From the NCBI GenBank assembly GCA_028751875.1, contig CM054158.1:9356802-9420801 (forward strand): a stretch of 64,000 nucleotides of DNA, written 5' to 3'. Made by a program: the position numbers and the translations under genes. The stretch is from Rapana venosa. Lineage: Eukaryota; Mollusca; Gastropoda; Neogastropoda; Muricidae. Shown one piece after another: positions 1 to 11,989 of the stretch (position 1 is the stretch's first letter; every line of letters starts with the position of its first letter). The notes below the pieces were generated by a model. That model made no database searches. It was not told where the DNA came from and worked only from the letters and a program-made list of their open reading frames with translations.

Positions 1-232
1 TGGATGATTTGGATCCTAAACCCTACTGACTTGTCTGTCTTGCAGAATTATAAGGTATTTGAATAAAGTTAAAATTTGTCTTGGACTTGATGTAAGATTC
101 TATGTTACTTTTCATGTCAGAGTAATAGTGTAATAGTTTAAAAGCTAAGGAATGTTGCATGCAGTTCTTGGGCTTAAGGTCAGCAGGCCTTACTTCACAT
201 AGAATGTAAATGCATGTGAGTGGTTGTGTATG

Positions 233-375
233 CTCTCACACACACACATACACACACAACTTACACACACTACACATTACACACACACATTACACACACA
301 CACACCTACACAAACACTACGCACAGTACACATACACACACACAGTACACATACACACACACACATACACACATA
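233..375. repeat. (CA)n microsatellite in GTF2H1 intron
   Basis: Interrupted CA/TACACA dinucleotide run in the intron before exon 484-633. The rest of 1-483 shows nothing recognisable. Confidence 0.9.
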
Positions 376-483
376 TGGCATATGGACTCCTGTTTTTGTG
401 AAAGTAGTGGAGTATTGTCTCAAAAGGTGGGAAGATAACATACAGAAATCAGTTTTGAAGGGTATACACACCTTTGCTTGCAG

Positions 484-633
484 TGAAGAAAAAGCATGCA
501 GAGTGTGTGCCTCACAGTCTCTCTGAAAGTGAGTTTTGGACTCGCTTCTTCCAGTCGCACTATTTCCACAGAGACCGCATCGCCATCAACAGCAAGGACA
601 TCTTCTCCGAGTGTGCCAAGAAGGATGAAGAAG
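484..633 (+). CDS. GTF2H1: GTF2H1 exon encoding BSD2 region
   Basis: The exon follows acceptor TTGCTTGCAG and ends at donor GTGAGG with one base of a split codon. It reads [18 protein letters not shown] and then [13 protein letters not shown], ending [10 protein letters not shown]. This matches the BSD2 core of p62, including the [15 protein letters not shown] signature. The first two bases (TG) require an upstream exon ending with one base, plausibly completing a methionine codon. That exon is outside the window. Confidence 0.93.
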
Positions 634-1594
634 GTGAGGCTGTGCTCTGCGTGTCCCTGCTTCTCCAGCCTCCCTGTTTCTTTTCTTTTCTTCCTGGTCA
701 TGCCCTTTCTGTGTTTACACGGATCTCTTTCCAGTCACATTTGTTGGTCTGTTCACTGTCTGTTCATAGTGTAATGCAATAAGATCAGTGGAGTGTTGAT
801 CATTGTCTCAGGAAAATGGACAGTGTGCATCATGATAGTGTGGAGTGGTAACTGCTCTGGACTACTTGTCATTGATTCGATTAGAGTTAATCACTGTGAC
901 TATCTTGCCTGTGTGTTGCTCTGGTAAACTGAAGTCACCTTCTCCTTTCTAGCCCCTTCATGCTACCACACCCCATGTCTGACGGCCAACAAAGTAGAAC
1001 CTTTTCTCACAGTAGATGTGGGCTGTAAATGTGTGTGTGTAGTATGGAGTTGCAGTCCTTGATGCTTACCGCCCATAGTTCTGCTTGTCAGGAAGGGCAG
1101 CTGTGAACACTGTGACCTGGTATAGACCAGCCTCGGTGTGCTGTCCACAGTCTATCTTAAAGCCTTGAATTTTGGGCTGTTTGATTGTCTGTGTTCTTAG
1201 GTTTTTCTCTCATGCCTCTTTTTTAATGATGGTGTTGTCACTTAGGCAGCTTGCTTCGGCAAACTTAGATGCCAGATTTTGATGGTAACAACAGCCTGTA
1301 CAATTTTATGGCTTTGAATTGTTGGAAAGGAGTACAGAATGTCAAAATTAAAAAACAATCTAATTTTTAATGATCAGAGTAGGATGTTTTTCAAATGGAT
1401 CTAGAACTGTGAAAACATTTACATAAGTTGTATGCATCTCCTTTTCTCCTTTTTTGGTTTTGTTAGTATATTTTACTCTTTGGAGAATTGGGGAAGGATA
1501 TATGTAATAATATTTTTGGGAGGGGAGTGGGGTAGTAGGAGAGGGTAGTATTGTAAAGTGACTGCCGGTGAACAGACTTGTCGTGTTTTACCAG
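634..1594 (+). other. GTF2H1: GTF2H1 intron without recognisable features
   Basis: Single-copy-looking AT-rich intron between two confirmed exons. No mobile element or long repeat was recognised. Confidence 0.7.
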
Positions 1595-1674
1595 AAATTC
1601 GCGATGAGATCAAACAGAAAGTGAACAACCCCTTGGTTGACCTGACGGAAATCAAGGACACCGCTGCAGAAGAG
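1595..1674 (+). CDS. GTF2H1: GTF2H1 exon, post-BSD2 linker
   Basis: Acceptor TTTTACCAG and donor GTAAGG bound an 80-nt exon. It completes the split codon G|AA (Glu) and reads EIRDEIKQKVNNPLVDLTEI then KDTAAEE. The VNNPLVDLT stretch corresponds to VKNPLLDLT in vertebrate p62. Its frame agrees with both neighbouring exons. Confidence 0.92.
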
Positions 1675-2158
1675 GTAAGGAGGAGTGCAAAATCACGTCA
1701 CAGAAATACGTTTTTCTCCTCGTCAGTATTGCTTTGTTATTGTATTAACTGGACGTTTGATGATGGAAGAGAAGAAGACAGTGAGCTGTAAAGATGTTTT
1801 GTCATGAGGCTTTGCATTGTATCAGACATGGCGTTTTATCAGACTAATCACAATGCATATAGTCCCGTCAGCATATTCAGAGGTCAGAGTTAGTTAATAT
1901 GTAGAAATTTGGACAGAAAGATTTGTGTCTGCTAATGGAAAGTTGGCTGCAGAGATGTCTGGCTGGTGGATGGATTGCTCCTGCTTTTGCAGGCATGCAG
2001 CTGCCTGGATATCATCACCAGTACTAGGCAAACATTCATTGTCAAAGTGTGTGTGTGTGTATGTGTGTGCACACATGCATGTGTACGTGTGTTTTAAAGT
2101 GTGGGTATCATGTTGACTGAGCACATTGGCGCATGCTTGGCGTTGACGTGTCTGGCAG

Positions 2159-2449
2159 GCGTTTCGCGGGATGACAGAGGATACACGCAGCAGCACCAAT
2201 GCTTCCAACCAGTCGCTGATCCGACGCTTCAACCACCACTCCACCATGGTCCTAAGAGCCTGTCAGGGGGAGCCAGTGGCTTCCGCCTCCACCTCCTCCT
2301 CCTCTTCTGTGGAAAACGGAGCCAAGAGTCAGGTCAACGGGCAAGATGGGAAAGGGAAGTTGTCCGATAAACCTGAGGTGGACAACGGCCACTCCAAAAG
2401 AGCACACGGCAGCAGTGACAACAACAAAGATGAACCGCTCCACAAAAAG
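2159..2449 (+). CDS. GTF2H1: GTF2H1 exon with RRFNHHS motif and Ser-rich linker
   Basis: A 291-nt exon (97 codons, phase 0 at both ends) between acceptor TCTGGCAG and donor GTAAGG. It encodes SNQSLIRRFNHHSTMVLRA, the conserved RFNHHS segment of p62, then a serine run and a charged, disordered linker ending DEPLHKK. The next exon should begin with the conserved EYEDL-type segment, which I could not find downstream. Confidence 0.92.
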
Positions 2450-2932
2450 GTAAGGTGACAGGGGGAATGTGCTGTGGTTGTTAGCTGCTGCTGGCAGTGG
2501 ATCCCGTACAGGTGTGTGGAGGTAGTTTTGGAATATGGGGACTACCCCTTTTCTGCTTGAGTGGAGACTTCAAGAGCACTAGCATGACAGATTGATGCAT
2601 GTATCTGTAAACAGAATTAATCTGTGTGGTGCGTGTAGTGGATAGGAAACACTTTGTTTGGAGAGGTAAAGAAAAGAATTGATGTATGGTGTGCTGCAGA
2701 GTTGATGACACCGAGAGTTTAAAACCAATTGATGCACATATATAATGAAATGATGCATGTGATAGATGAGAAAAACCCCTGTATGTTTATTACTCCTCAA
2801 TTTTTTTTATTGGGGGAGGGGGGGCTGTTGTTCCTTGGTTTACCAATGGTGACATTTTGTATATGTGACTTAAAAAAAAAATCCCCAAGTAAGGTAACCA
2901 CATTCCGATTTAGGGGATATCCCTCATCGTAA

Positions 2933-3660
2933 CTGCGGAAGATGTGTTGATGTGTGTGTGACAGGCCAGACTGTGGAAGATGTGTTGATGTGTGTGACAG
3001 GCCAGACTGTGGAAGATGTGTTGATGTGTGTGACAGGCCAGACTGTGAAAGATGTGTTGATGTGTGTGTGACAGGCCAGACTGTGGAGAGATGTGTTGTG
3101 ACAGGCCAGACTGTGGAAGATGTGTTGATTGTGTGACAGGCCAGACTGTGGAAAAATGTGTTTGAGTGTGTGACAGGCCAGACTGTGGAAGATGTGTTGA
3201 TGTGTGTGTGACAGGCCAGACTGTGGAAGATGTGTGTGACAGGCCAGACTGTGGAAGATGTGTTGATGTGTGTGTGACAGGCCAGACTGTGAAAGATGTG
3301 TTGATGTGTGACAGGCCAGACTGTGGAAGATGTGTTGATGTGTGTGTGACAGGCCAGACTGTGGAAGATGTGTTGATGTGTGTGTGACAGGCCAGACTGT
3401 GGAAGATGTGTTGATGTGTGTGTGACAGGCCAGACTGTGGAAGATGTGTGACAGGCCAGACTGTGGAAGATGTGTTGATGTGTGACAGGCCAGACTGTGG
3501 AAGATGTGTTGATGTGTGTGTGACAGGCCAGACTGTGAAAGATGTGTGACAGGCCAGACTGTAGAAGGTGTGGTTGATGTGTGTGTGACAGGCCAGACTG
3601 TAGAAGTGTGTGGGAGATGTGGGATGTGTTGTGTGTGACAGGCCAGACTGAGGATGTGAT
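2933..3660. repeat. 36-bp minisatellite array
   Basis: About 20 units of roughly 36 bp with core GACAGGCCAGACTGTGGAAG separated by variable GTGT spacers. Units are shortened or lost irregularly, and the right end (3600-3700) becomes disordered. Long antisense open frames here come only from the repeat. Confidence 0.92.
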
Positions 3661-4069
3661 GAGTTGGTGACAGCCAGACGTGAAGAGGTGACGGAGACGT
3701 AGAAGGTGTGGTGGTGTGTGTGCAGCTGCACCTGCAGAAGGTGGGGGTCTGGGGGTGTGTGGGGGCTGCAGCCCAGACTGCAGGCAGTGACTCAACTGGC
3801 CCTAGCAGAGATGAGCCGGTGCACTCACCTGCAGAATGTGGAGTAGCCTACCTGCAGTGTCCCACACCTGTAGCGCGCCGCTACACCACACGGACATCTG
3901 CCCCACTCCCATCACCATGCCCAGCAGACCTCACCCTGGACCTCCCCTCCTGATGTGTGTCATCAGTCGTTTAGTATCATCATGTCAGTCAGTCAGTCAG
4001 TCAGCCCAGCCATGCACTCATCATCACTCCCACTCATTCACTCACTCACTCTCTACAGACAGTCACTCA

Positions 4070-4340
4070 CTCACTCACCACTCGGACCTTGTGTGTTTCG
4101 TTTTGGTTTAGTGGATTCTTTATTTCCAGTAAGGAATCAGCACTGTGTGCTTTTTTCATTGTCCCTGTGTGTATGCACTTTTGTCAATTTGTCACCTTTC
4201 CACTGCACACAATGGCTACTCTCTGAAAAGCGGAACAGGTTTTAACGGTGCAAAGGGTGTCTGCATGCGTTCACCACTCGGACCTGTGTTAATCTCATCC
4301 AGGGACTTTTGGGGAATAGAAGTCCCGGCACTGTGTTAAC
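4070..4340 (-). mobile_element. tRNA-derived SINE, degraded, - orientation
   Basis: Read on the - strand it contains the module GATGAGATTAACACAGGTCC, then a block ending in CATACACACAGGGAC and an AGCACACAGTGCTGATTCC tail. The same blocks in the same order occur at 37918-38254, 33653-33893 and 36590-36845. It lies in a GTF2H1 intron. Confidence 0.75.
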
Positions 4341-5083
4341 TCAGGTATAAATTCTTTTGTTGATGTTTTTTTGAGGTTGTGTTGTTGTGTGTGAGAGAGA
4401 GAGAACCATATGCTGTCAACATGACTGTGACTTGAGGACTGACTAATTCAGGAGGGAATAATGTGAAGCTGTAGGGAGACGTGGCTGTCTAAAAATGGTG
4501 CTGCAGTGTGTGTGTTCAGGTGCGTGAGTGTCCTTACAGGTAAGGTGTGCTGGAAACTGCACCGGGGCGCTTTGATGCACGGTGACAATCAGCAACGGTG
4601 CACGGTAAAGTGTGGTTTGGGGTTTTTTTTTGCTGCTTATATTTCATTTGTGTTACTTTTTTCTTACTGAAAGTTTTCTGTGTCCATGTCTAAAGTTTGG
4701 GAAGAAGTACCATCTTTAAGAACCGTATGCTGCGACAGGGAACTTGCTCACCTTGCAGGAACACCCAATTTCAGGCAAAAACATGACAGACGTAAGCTGT
4801 ACAGTGCCACAGACTGACACCTACTTTCCACACAAAATATGTCAGGTAGTGAAGGATAGACATTATGTGTATTTGATATGGAAATACAGCAACCTGGTTT
4901 TATCACAGTTCTTGATTGACCCCTGGGCAACGGTAAAATGAGGCATATGCCATTCAATTCCACTTTTAAGCACTATTGTCTTTAGTGATGATTGACATCT
5001 CTGCTAGGAGGCTTGATCGCATAGCTTATGTATGTGCGCCCTGGGCTAGCTGGCCTTTGAGAACATCTCCAAGCTGACTGTCC

Positions 5084-5762
5084 TTATCCTCTTTAAACGC
5101 CCAGTGCAAGTTGCACTGATATGCCGGGAGATAAATTCTTAGTAACATTTGCAGTTCATATCCCTGACTGTATCAAAAAGTATTGTCGAAAAATTCGGAT
5201 AGCGTAACCAATGCACATATATACCGTAATTGCTTCGAGGCTGCCAAATGTTAGCATGGGTATTTCACTGGGAAAAATGATTTAAATGTAAAAAATACAC
5301 AAAATCAATTCTTTCTCACCATGTTCGAATTCGAGTGCCCCCCATCATCATAACCGAACAAAAATCCAGGCCATTAAAGTATCATTGTTTGTTTTTAATG
5401 GGACTAACTTCTGATCATACAGTATCGTTTTTCATCACTGTAGTGTAAATCTAAAGTTTTATTTGCCACTGAATATGGTGTGTAAAGTTATTGATGCCTT
5501 CAACAAGAATGTAGCCATTTTGAACAAGAATGCAACAGTCATGCATAAAAACACAAAATTCGGGTTAAAAACGATCGTTTTTGCCACGGTTTTTTGCAGC
5601 TGGATATGCAACAACAGGTGGTGATCTCCACTAAATTTGTGAGTTCTTTCTGAACTGTATCAAGGAAGTAGGCTGTGTCGACACCCGGAAATTTTCCGGT
5701 TGTAGGCGTAAGATGTGCACATTAAGCCCAGAAATTCCGGGGTGGAGCAGTCTAGTGGTTAT
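5084..5762. mobile_element. TTAA-class MITE (family B), degraded copy
   Basis: A diverged copy of the element at 35860-36575. They share CGCCCAGTGCAAG near the left end, ATTGCTTCGAGGC in the interior, CGGAAATTTTCCGG and a right end AGTCTAGTGG. Both flanks read TTAT (5084-5087 and 5759-5762) rather than TTAA. It is non-coding and lies inside a GTF2H1 intron. Confidence 0.65.
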
Positions 5763-5874
5763 GATTGGCAGAAGAGGTGGGGATACGTGGAAGGATCTTC
5801 ACTTCAAATTATGTGCCCAATTGTCGAAAGGAGATGTCTCTGCTGTTTTGGAAGGTCATCAGGCAGAAACGAGA

Positions 5875-8735
5875 AACATCAGGGTAGTGTGGAAAGTGGC
5901 AGATGTTATATATGTACATTCGTTGTGAATGGAAATACTGCAGGTATGTGGAGAGGTAGATGTTATACATGTGTTATTGGAAATGCTGGCAGATTATATG
6001 ATGTACATGTATGTGAGTGGAAATGCTGGCAGACATGAATGCATGTATATGTTTTGGACATGGAAATGCTGGCAGACATGTATATGATATGTATCATCGT
6101 GGTGATGTGGAAATGCTGGCAGACATGTATATGATATGTATCATCGTGGTGATGTGGAAATGCTGGCAGACATGTATATGATATGTATCATCGTTGTGAT
6201 GTGGAAATGCTGGCAGACATGTATATGATATGTATCATCGTGGTGATGTGGAAATGCTGGCAGACATGTATATGATATGTATCATCGTTGTGATGTGGAA
6301 ATGCTGGCAGACATGTATATGATATGTATCATCGTGGTGATGTGGAAATGCTGGCAGACATGTATATGATATGTATCATCGTGGTGATGTGGAAATGCTG
6401 GCAGACATGTATATGATATGTATCATCGTGGTGATGTGGAAATGCTGGCAGACATGTATATGTATTTCATCGTGTTGTGATGTGGAAATGCTGGCAGACA
6501 TGTATATGATATGTATCATCGTGGTGATGTGGAAATGCTGGCAGACATGTATATGATATGTATCATCGTTGTGATGTGGAAATGCTGGCAGACATGTATA
6601 TGATATGTATCATCGTGGTGATGTGGAAATGCTGGCAGACATGTATATGCTATGTATCATCGTGGTGATGTGGAAATGCTGGCAGACATGTATATGATAT
6701 GTATCATCGTGGTGATGTGGAAATGCTGGCAGACATGTATATGATATGTATCATCGTGGTGATGTGGAAATGCTGGCAGACATGTATATGATATGTATCA
6801 TCGTGGTGATGTGGAAATGCTGGCAGACATGTATATGTAGTATCATCGTGGTGATGTGGAAATGCTGGCAGACATGTATATGATATGTATCATCGTGGTG
6901 ATGTGGAAATGCTGGCAGACATGTATATGCTATGTATCATCGTGGTGATGTGGAAATGCTGGCAGACATGTATATGATATGTATCATCGTTGTGATGTGG
7001 AAATGCTGGCAGACATGTATATGATATGTATCATCGTGGTGATGTGGAAATGCTGGCAGACATGTATATGATATGTATCATCGTGGTGATGTGGAAATGC
7101 TGGCAGACATGTATATGCTATGTATCATCGTGGTGATGTGGAAATGCTGGCAGACATGTATATGATATGTATCATCGTGGTGATGTGGAAATGCTGGCAG
7201 ACATGTATATGATATGTATCATCGTGGTGATGTGGAAATGCTGGCAGACATGTATATGATATGTATCATCGTGGTGATGTGGAAATGCTGGCAGACATGT
7301 ATATGCTATGTATCATCGTGGTGATGTGGAAATGCTGGCAGACATGTATATGCTATGTATCATCGTGGTGATGTGGAAATGCTGGCAGACATGTATATGC
7401 TATGTATCATCGTGGTGATGTGGAAATGCTGGCAGACATGTATATGATATGTATCATCGTGGTGATGTGGAAATGCTGGCAGACATGTATATGCTATGTA
7501 TCATCGTGGTGATGTGGAAATGCTGGCAGACATGTATATGATATGTATCATCGTGGTGATGTGGAAATGCTGGCAGACATGTATATGATATGTATCATCG
7601 TGGTGATGTGGAAATGCTGGCAGACATGTATATGCTATGTATCATCGTGTGATGTGGAAATGCTGGCAGACATGTATATGATATGTATCATCGTGGTGAT
7701 TGGAAATGCTGGCAGACATGTATATGATATGTATCATCGTGTGATGTGGAAATGCTGGCAGACATGTATATGATATGTATCATCGTGGTGATGTGGAAAT
7801 GCTGGCAGACATGTATATGATATGTATCATCGTGTGATGTGGAAATGCTGGCAGACATGTATATGATATGTATCATCGTTGTGATGTGGAAATGCTGGCA
7901 GACATGTATATGCTATGTATCATCGTGGTGATGTGGAAATGCTGGCAGACATGTATATGATATGTATCATCGTGGTGATGTGGAAATGCTGGCAGACATG
8001 TATATGATATGTATCATCGTGGTGATGTGGAAATGCTGGCAGACATGTATATGCTATGTATCATCGTTGTGATGTGGAAATGCTGGCAGACATGTATATG
8101 ATATGTATCATCGTGGTGATGTGGAAATGCTGGCAGACATGTATATGATATGTATCATCGTGGTGATGTGGAAATGCTGGCAGACATGTATATGATATGT
8201 ATCATCGTGGTGATGTGGAAATGCTGGCAGACATGTATATGATATGTATCATCGTTGTGATGTGGAAATGCTGGCAGACATGTATATGATATGTATCATC
8301 GTGGTGATGTGGAAATGCTGGCAGACATGTATATGATAAGTATCATCGTTGTGATGTGGAAATGCTGGCAGACATGTATATGATATGTATCATCGTGGTG
8401 ATGTGGAAATGCTGGCAGACATGTATATGATAAGTATCATCGTTGTGATGTGGAAATGCTGGCAGACATGTATATGATATGTATCATCGTTGTGATGTGG
8501 AAATGCTGGCAGACATGTATATGATATGTATCATCGTGGTGATGTGGAAATGCTGGCAGACATGTATATGATAGTATCACGTGTGATGTGGAAAGCTGCG
8601 ACATGTATATGATTGTATCATCGTTGTGTGGAAATGCTGGGAGACACTTATGGATGTATCATCGTGGTGATGGCAAATTTCTGGCAAGTCTGTATATGTT
8701 GTTCATCGTTGTGATTGGAAATCTATATATACAAC
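5875..8735. repeat. 47-bp minisatellite array, 2.8 kb
   Basis: Roughly 55-60 head-to-tail units of 47 bp with core GTGATGTGGAAATGCTGGC followed by AGACATGTATATG. The middle is almost perfectly homogeneous. A few variants (GTTGTGATG, ATGCTATG, ATAAGTATC) recur in higher-order patterns, while both ends decay sharply (5875-6060 and 8560-8735). It lies where the central GTF2H1 exons should be. Confidence 0.97.
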
Positions 8736-9562
8736 ACTTCGTTATGTGCCAACTCAGACTGAAATTGATACTCTGTTTGGATGTTCAGCATTTAATGTAC
8801 TTGATTATAGTATAGAAAAAATTTTGTAAGGGTTTTTGTTTGTCTCTCTTGTTGTTGGAGGATATTGTGTTGTGTCATTGTTATTTTCAAAAGGAGAAGT
8901 TCAAGTTGTAGTCTAGAGGAAGGTGATGCATGTTCACATGTCTGGGCTGTAGTTGTGTTGTGTGGGGTTTAGGGTTTCCTTGTGAATAATGAGGCCACTA
9001 TGGTTGACGGTTTCAGCATGCAAAGTTAAGATTGAACTGAAAGAAGCCTGATGCAGTAGTCATTACGCCGTTGTGTGAGTTAGTGTGAAGCCCCTGCCTT
9101 TCAGTGCAAATTATCAAGATCGAGCCAGTGACACGCTGTTGAGTTTGATTCAATGTTGACTCTGAGCTTATCTTTGTTTTGAATCTTTGTTTTAAAAATG
9201 AAAATGGTTTTGTTGGGGAAAAAACAAACGGTGTTGAAAGGTCTTCAGATCCTAAAGCAGATCCTTGCTGTGAAGGAAAAGGAAAGTTGACATCTCAAAA
9301 GAAGCAGTTCCTCCCCCTCCTCCCTGTGGTTCAGTGTGCTACACTTACTTCAAACCTACAAGTCACCACTGTTTACCTCCACGCTAACGTAGATTTTTTT
9401 TGGGGGGTTGGGGGTGTAATCTTTTTTCTGAATGTGGCTGGTATGGCAAATGGCTGGTAAAACAACGTGGATAGTAGTTGTTAATGTTACTGTTGTCTTT
9501 GCCCCTGTGCATGGCCTGATGGGCTCTGGCTGAAGGTAGACAGCTGTAGTGATGTGGGGGTG

Positions 9563-9735
9563 TGATCACGCCATGGAGCAGAATTCTAAGTGCTTTCTGA
9601 TCACGCCATGGAGCAGAATTCTAAGTGCTTTCTGATCATGCCATGGAGCAGAATTCTAAGTGCTTTCTGATCACGCCATGGAGCAGAATTCTAAGTGCTT
9701 TCTGATCATGCCATGGAGCAGAATTCTAAGTTTTA
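9563..9735. repeat. 35-bp tandem repeat, 5 copies
   Basis: Five near-identical units with core TGATCACGCCATGGAGCAGA then ATTCTAAGTGCTTTC. The interval 8740-9560 and the stretch 9740-10060 show no recognisable coding sequence. Confidence 0.95.
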
Positions 9736-10064
9736 GGGAGTTGACTTATCAGGGGATCATGTACTGCTATGCTGTCTTTGATATAAAAGTCTTATTTTTT
9801 TGCTTTATTCAATCATTTATTTGTTGTTATTGGGATTTAGAAAAACGTTTTTCTTTTTAGACATAAAATCCAGCTTTGACAAATTTATAAAAAGTACATG
9901 ATTGGCACATCTGCAGATAACAGAATTTGTGATAAAATACATGTCTAGATGGTTTTCGCTTTTTATGTTGGTTTTATTTAATCTTTATCATGGAAGAATG
10001 CCAGAACAGGGTTATGAAGTACTTTTTGATGTTTGATGCTTCAGATATTAATTTATGTGAGTTT

Positions 10065-11440
10065 GTCATTTCTTTCTTTAATGTTTGTCATTTCATTCTG
10101 TAATGTTGTTTGTCATTTCTTTCTGTAATGTTGTTTGTCATTTCATTCTGTAATGTTTGTCATTTCATTCTGTAATGTTGTTTGTCATTTCATTCTGTAA
10201 TGCTTGTCATTTCATTCTGTAATGCTGTCTGTCATTTCATTCTGTAATGCTGTTTGTCATTTCATACTGTAATGTTGTTTGTCATTTCATTCTGTAATGT
10301 TTGCCATTTCATTCTGTAATGTTTGCCATTTCATTCTGTAATGCTGTTTGTCATTTCATTTTGTAATGCTGTTTGTCATTTCATTCTGTAATGCTGTTTG
10401 TCATTTCATTCTGTAATGCTGTTTGTCATTTCATTCTGTAATGTTTGTCATTCCATACTGTAATGTTTTGTCATTTCGTTCTGTAATGTTTGTCATTTCA
10501 TTCTGTAATGCTGTTTGTCATTTCATTCTGTAATGTTTGTCATTTCATGCTGTAATGCTGTTTGTCATTTCATTCTGTAATAATGCTGTCTGTCATATCA
10601 TTCTGTAATGTTTGTCATTTCATTCTGTTATGTTGTTTGCCATTTCATTTTGTAATGCTGTTTGTCATTTCATTCTGTAATGCTGTTTGTCATTTCATAC
10701 TGTAATGCTGTTTGTCATATCATACTGTAGTGCTGTTTGTCATATCATTCTGTAATGTTGTTTGTCATACCATTCTGTAATGCTGTTTGTCATTTCATTC
10801 TGTGATGCTGTTAATCATTTCACACTGTAATGCTGTTTGTCATTTCATACTGTAATGCTGTTTGTCATTTCATACTGTAATGCTGTTTGTCATTTCGTTC
10901 TGTAATGTTTGTCATTTCATCGTGTAATGCTGTTTGTCATTTCATGCTGTAATGTTGTTTTTCATGTCATACTGTAATGTTGGTCATTTCATTCTGTAAT
11001 GCTGTTTTTCATGTCATACTGTAATGTTGTTTGTCATTTCATTCTGTAATGCTGTTTGTCATTTCATATTGTAATGTTGTTTGTAATTTCATACTGTAAT
11101 GTTTGTCATTTCATACTGTAATGCTGTTTGTCATTTCATTCTCTAATGTCATTTCATTTTGTAATGTTTGTCATGTGATTCTGTAATGTTTTGTCATTTC
11201 ATTCTGTAATGTTTGTCATGTCATTTAGTAATGTTGATTGTCGTGTCATTCTGTAATGTTGATTGTAATATCATTCAGTAATGTTGATTGTAATGCCATT
11301 CTGTCATGTTGATTGTCATGTCATTCTGTAATGTTGATTGTCATGTCATTCAGTAATGTTGATTGTAATGCCATTCTGTCATGTTGATTGTCATGTCATT
11401 CTGATCGTCATGTCATTCTGATTGTCATGTCATTCAGCAG
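10065..11440. repeat. ~25-bp minisatellite ending at GTF2H1 last-exon acceptor
   Basis: About 55 diverged units of TGCTGTTTGTCATTTCATTC plus TGTAA. The array runs to within about 20 bp of the acceptor at 11456-11457. The acceptor-proximal sequence TGCTGTTTTCTCCACAG resembles a unit. The array is pyrimidine-rich on the gene's sense strand. Confidence 0.93.
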
Positions 11441-11457
11441 TGCTGTTTTCTCCACAG

Positions 11458-11544
11458 CTGACGGGGCATATGGAAGAAATGCTGAGCTCTGCGTTCAACA
11501 AGTTCGACATGTGGCAGGCCCGAAGAATGGCCCGCAAGACTTGA
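11458..11544 (+). CDS. GTF2H1: GTF2H1 terminal coding exon
   Basis: Acceptor TTTTCTCCACAG is followed by LTGHMEEMLSSAFNKFDMWQ and a short basic tail, then TGA at 11542-11544. This matches the vertebrate p62 C-terminus (VSHIEEMLQTAYNKLHTWQ). A 1.4-kb array of about 25-bp units runs into its acceptor, and a 53-bp array begins about 40 bp after the stop. Confidence 0.92.
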   Translation: MTGHMEEMLSSAFNKFDMWQARRMARKT

Positions 11545-11581
11545 TGGAGTGACTGCAGCCAGCGCTCGCTCTTGCTTCATG

Positions 11582-11835
11582 GCTGATGAGCAGTGTGTTG
11601 TCATCACCAAGGGGAGGTCTGTGCTCTGCTCATGGCTGATGAGCAGTGTGTTGTCATCACCAAGGGGAGGTCTGTGCTCTGCTCATGGCTGATGAGCAGT
11701 GTGTTGTCATCACAAAGGGGAGGTCTGTGCTCTGCTCATGGCTGATGAGCAGTGTGTTGTCTGTGCTCTGCTCATGGCTGATGAGCAGTGTGTTGTCATC
11801 ACCAAGGGGAGGTCTGTGCTCTGCTCATGGCTGGC
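11582..11835. repeat. 53-bp tandem repeat in GTF2H1 3' UTR
   Basis: About five units with core CATGGCTGATGAGCAGTGTG and TCACCAAGGGGAGG, one of them shortened. It begins about 40 bp after the GTF2H1 stop codon, so it is probably part of the 3' UTR. Confidence 0.9.
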
Positions 11836-11989
11836 AGAGTGGCTGGCTTCTCCACTGTGCCTGGGGCTCATGGTTTGGGGGCTTCTCCAGCAAAAAGATA
11901 ACCCTCCGAGTCAATCCTGCATTGGTGCTATGGTGGTTTGGACAGATGTGCATAATAAGATAGTTTGAAAATGAGGGGGAGAAAGGCTG

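Larger units (their letters stand above)
1..11544 (+). other. GTF2H1: GTF2H1 (TFIIH p62 subunit) gene, 3' part
   Basis: General transcription factor IIH subunit 1 (p62) is a core TFIIH component acting in RNA polymerase II initiation and nucleotide excision repair in the nucleus. The exons read [17 protein letters not shown] (second BSD domain), VNNPLVDLTEIKD, IRRFNHHSTMVL and, at the C-terminus, HMEEMLSSAFNKFDMWQ followed by a basic tail and stop. All are collinear with vertebrate p62 from about residue 170 to the end. Phases between the first three exons agree (1, then 0, then 0). The N-terminal PH domain and first BSD domain lie to the left of the window. The segment between IRRFNHHS and the last exon (about 200 residues in vertebrates) was not found in 2450-11457, which is mostly tandem repeats. 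The gene is convergent with PAXIP1. Identity is sure; integrity of the locus is uncertain. Confidence 0.93.

Noticed and set aside
44..53. Possible 9-nt microexon between TCTTGCAG and GTATTT
   Set aside because: Phase does not fit the exon at 484, which needs one preceding base, and p62 has no requirement for an Asn-Tyr-Lys insert here.
2797..3795. 332-residue antisense open frame of TSSTVWPVTH-like repeats
   Set aside because: Produced by the 36-bp array lacking stops; no start context, splice support or homology.
3782..3835. Candidate GTF2H1 exon TQLALAEMSRCTH
   Set aside because: Only a few identities with the expected segment, stops follow, and no clean splice sites; mentioned only as a lead.
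5875..8735. CRISPR-like regular repeat
   Set aside because: There are no unique spacers; it is a head-to-tail 47-bp minisatellite in an animal gene.
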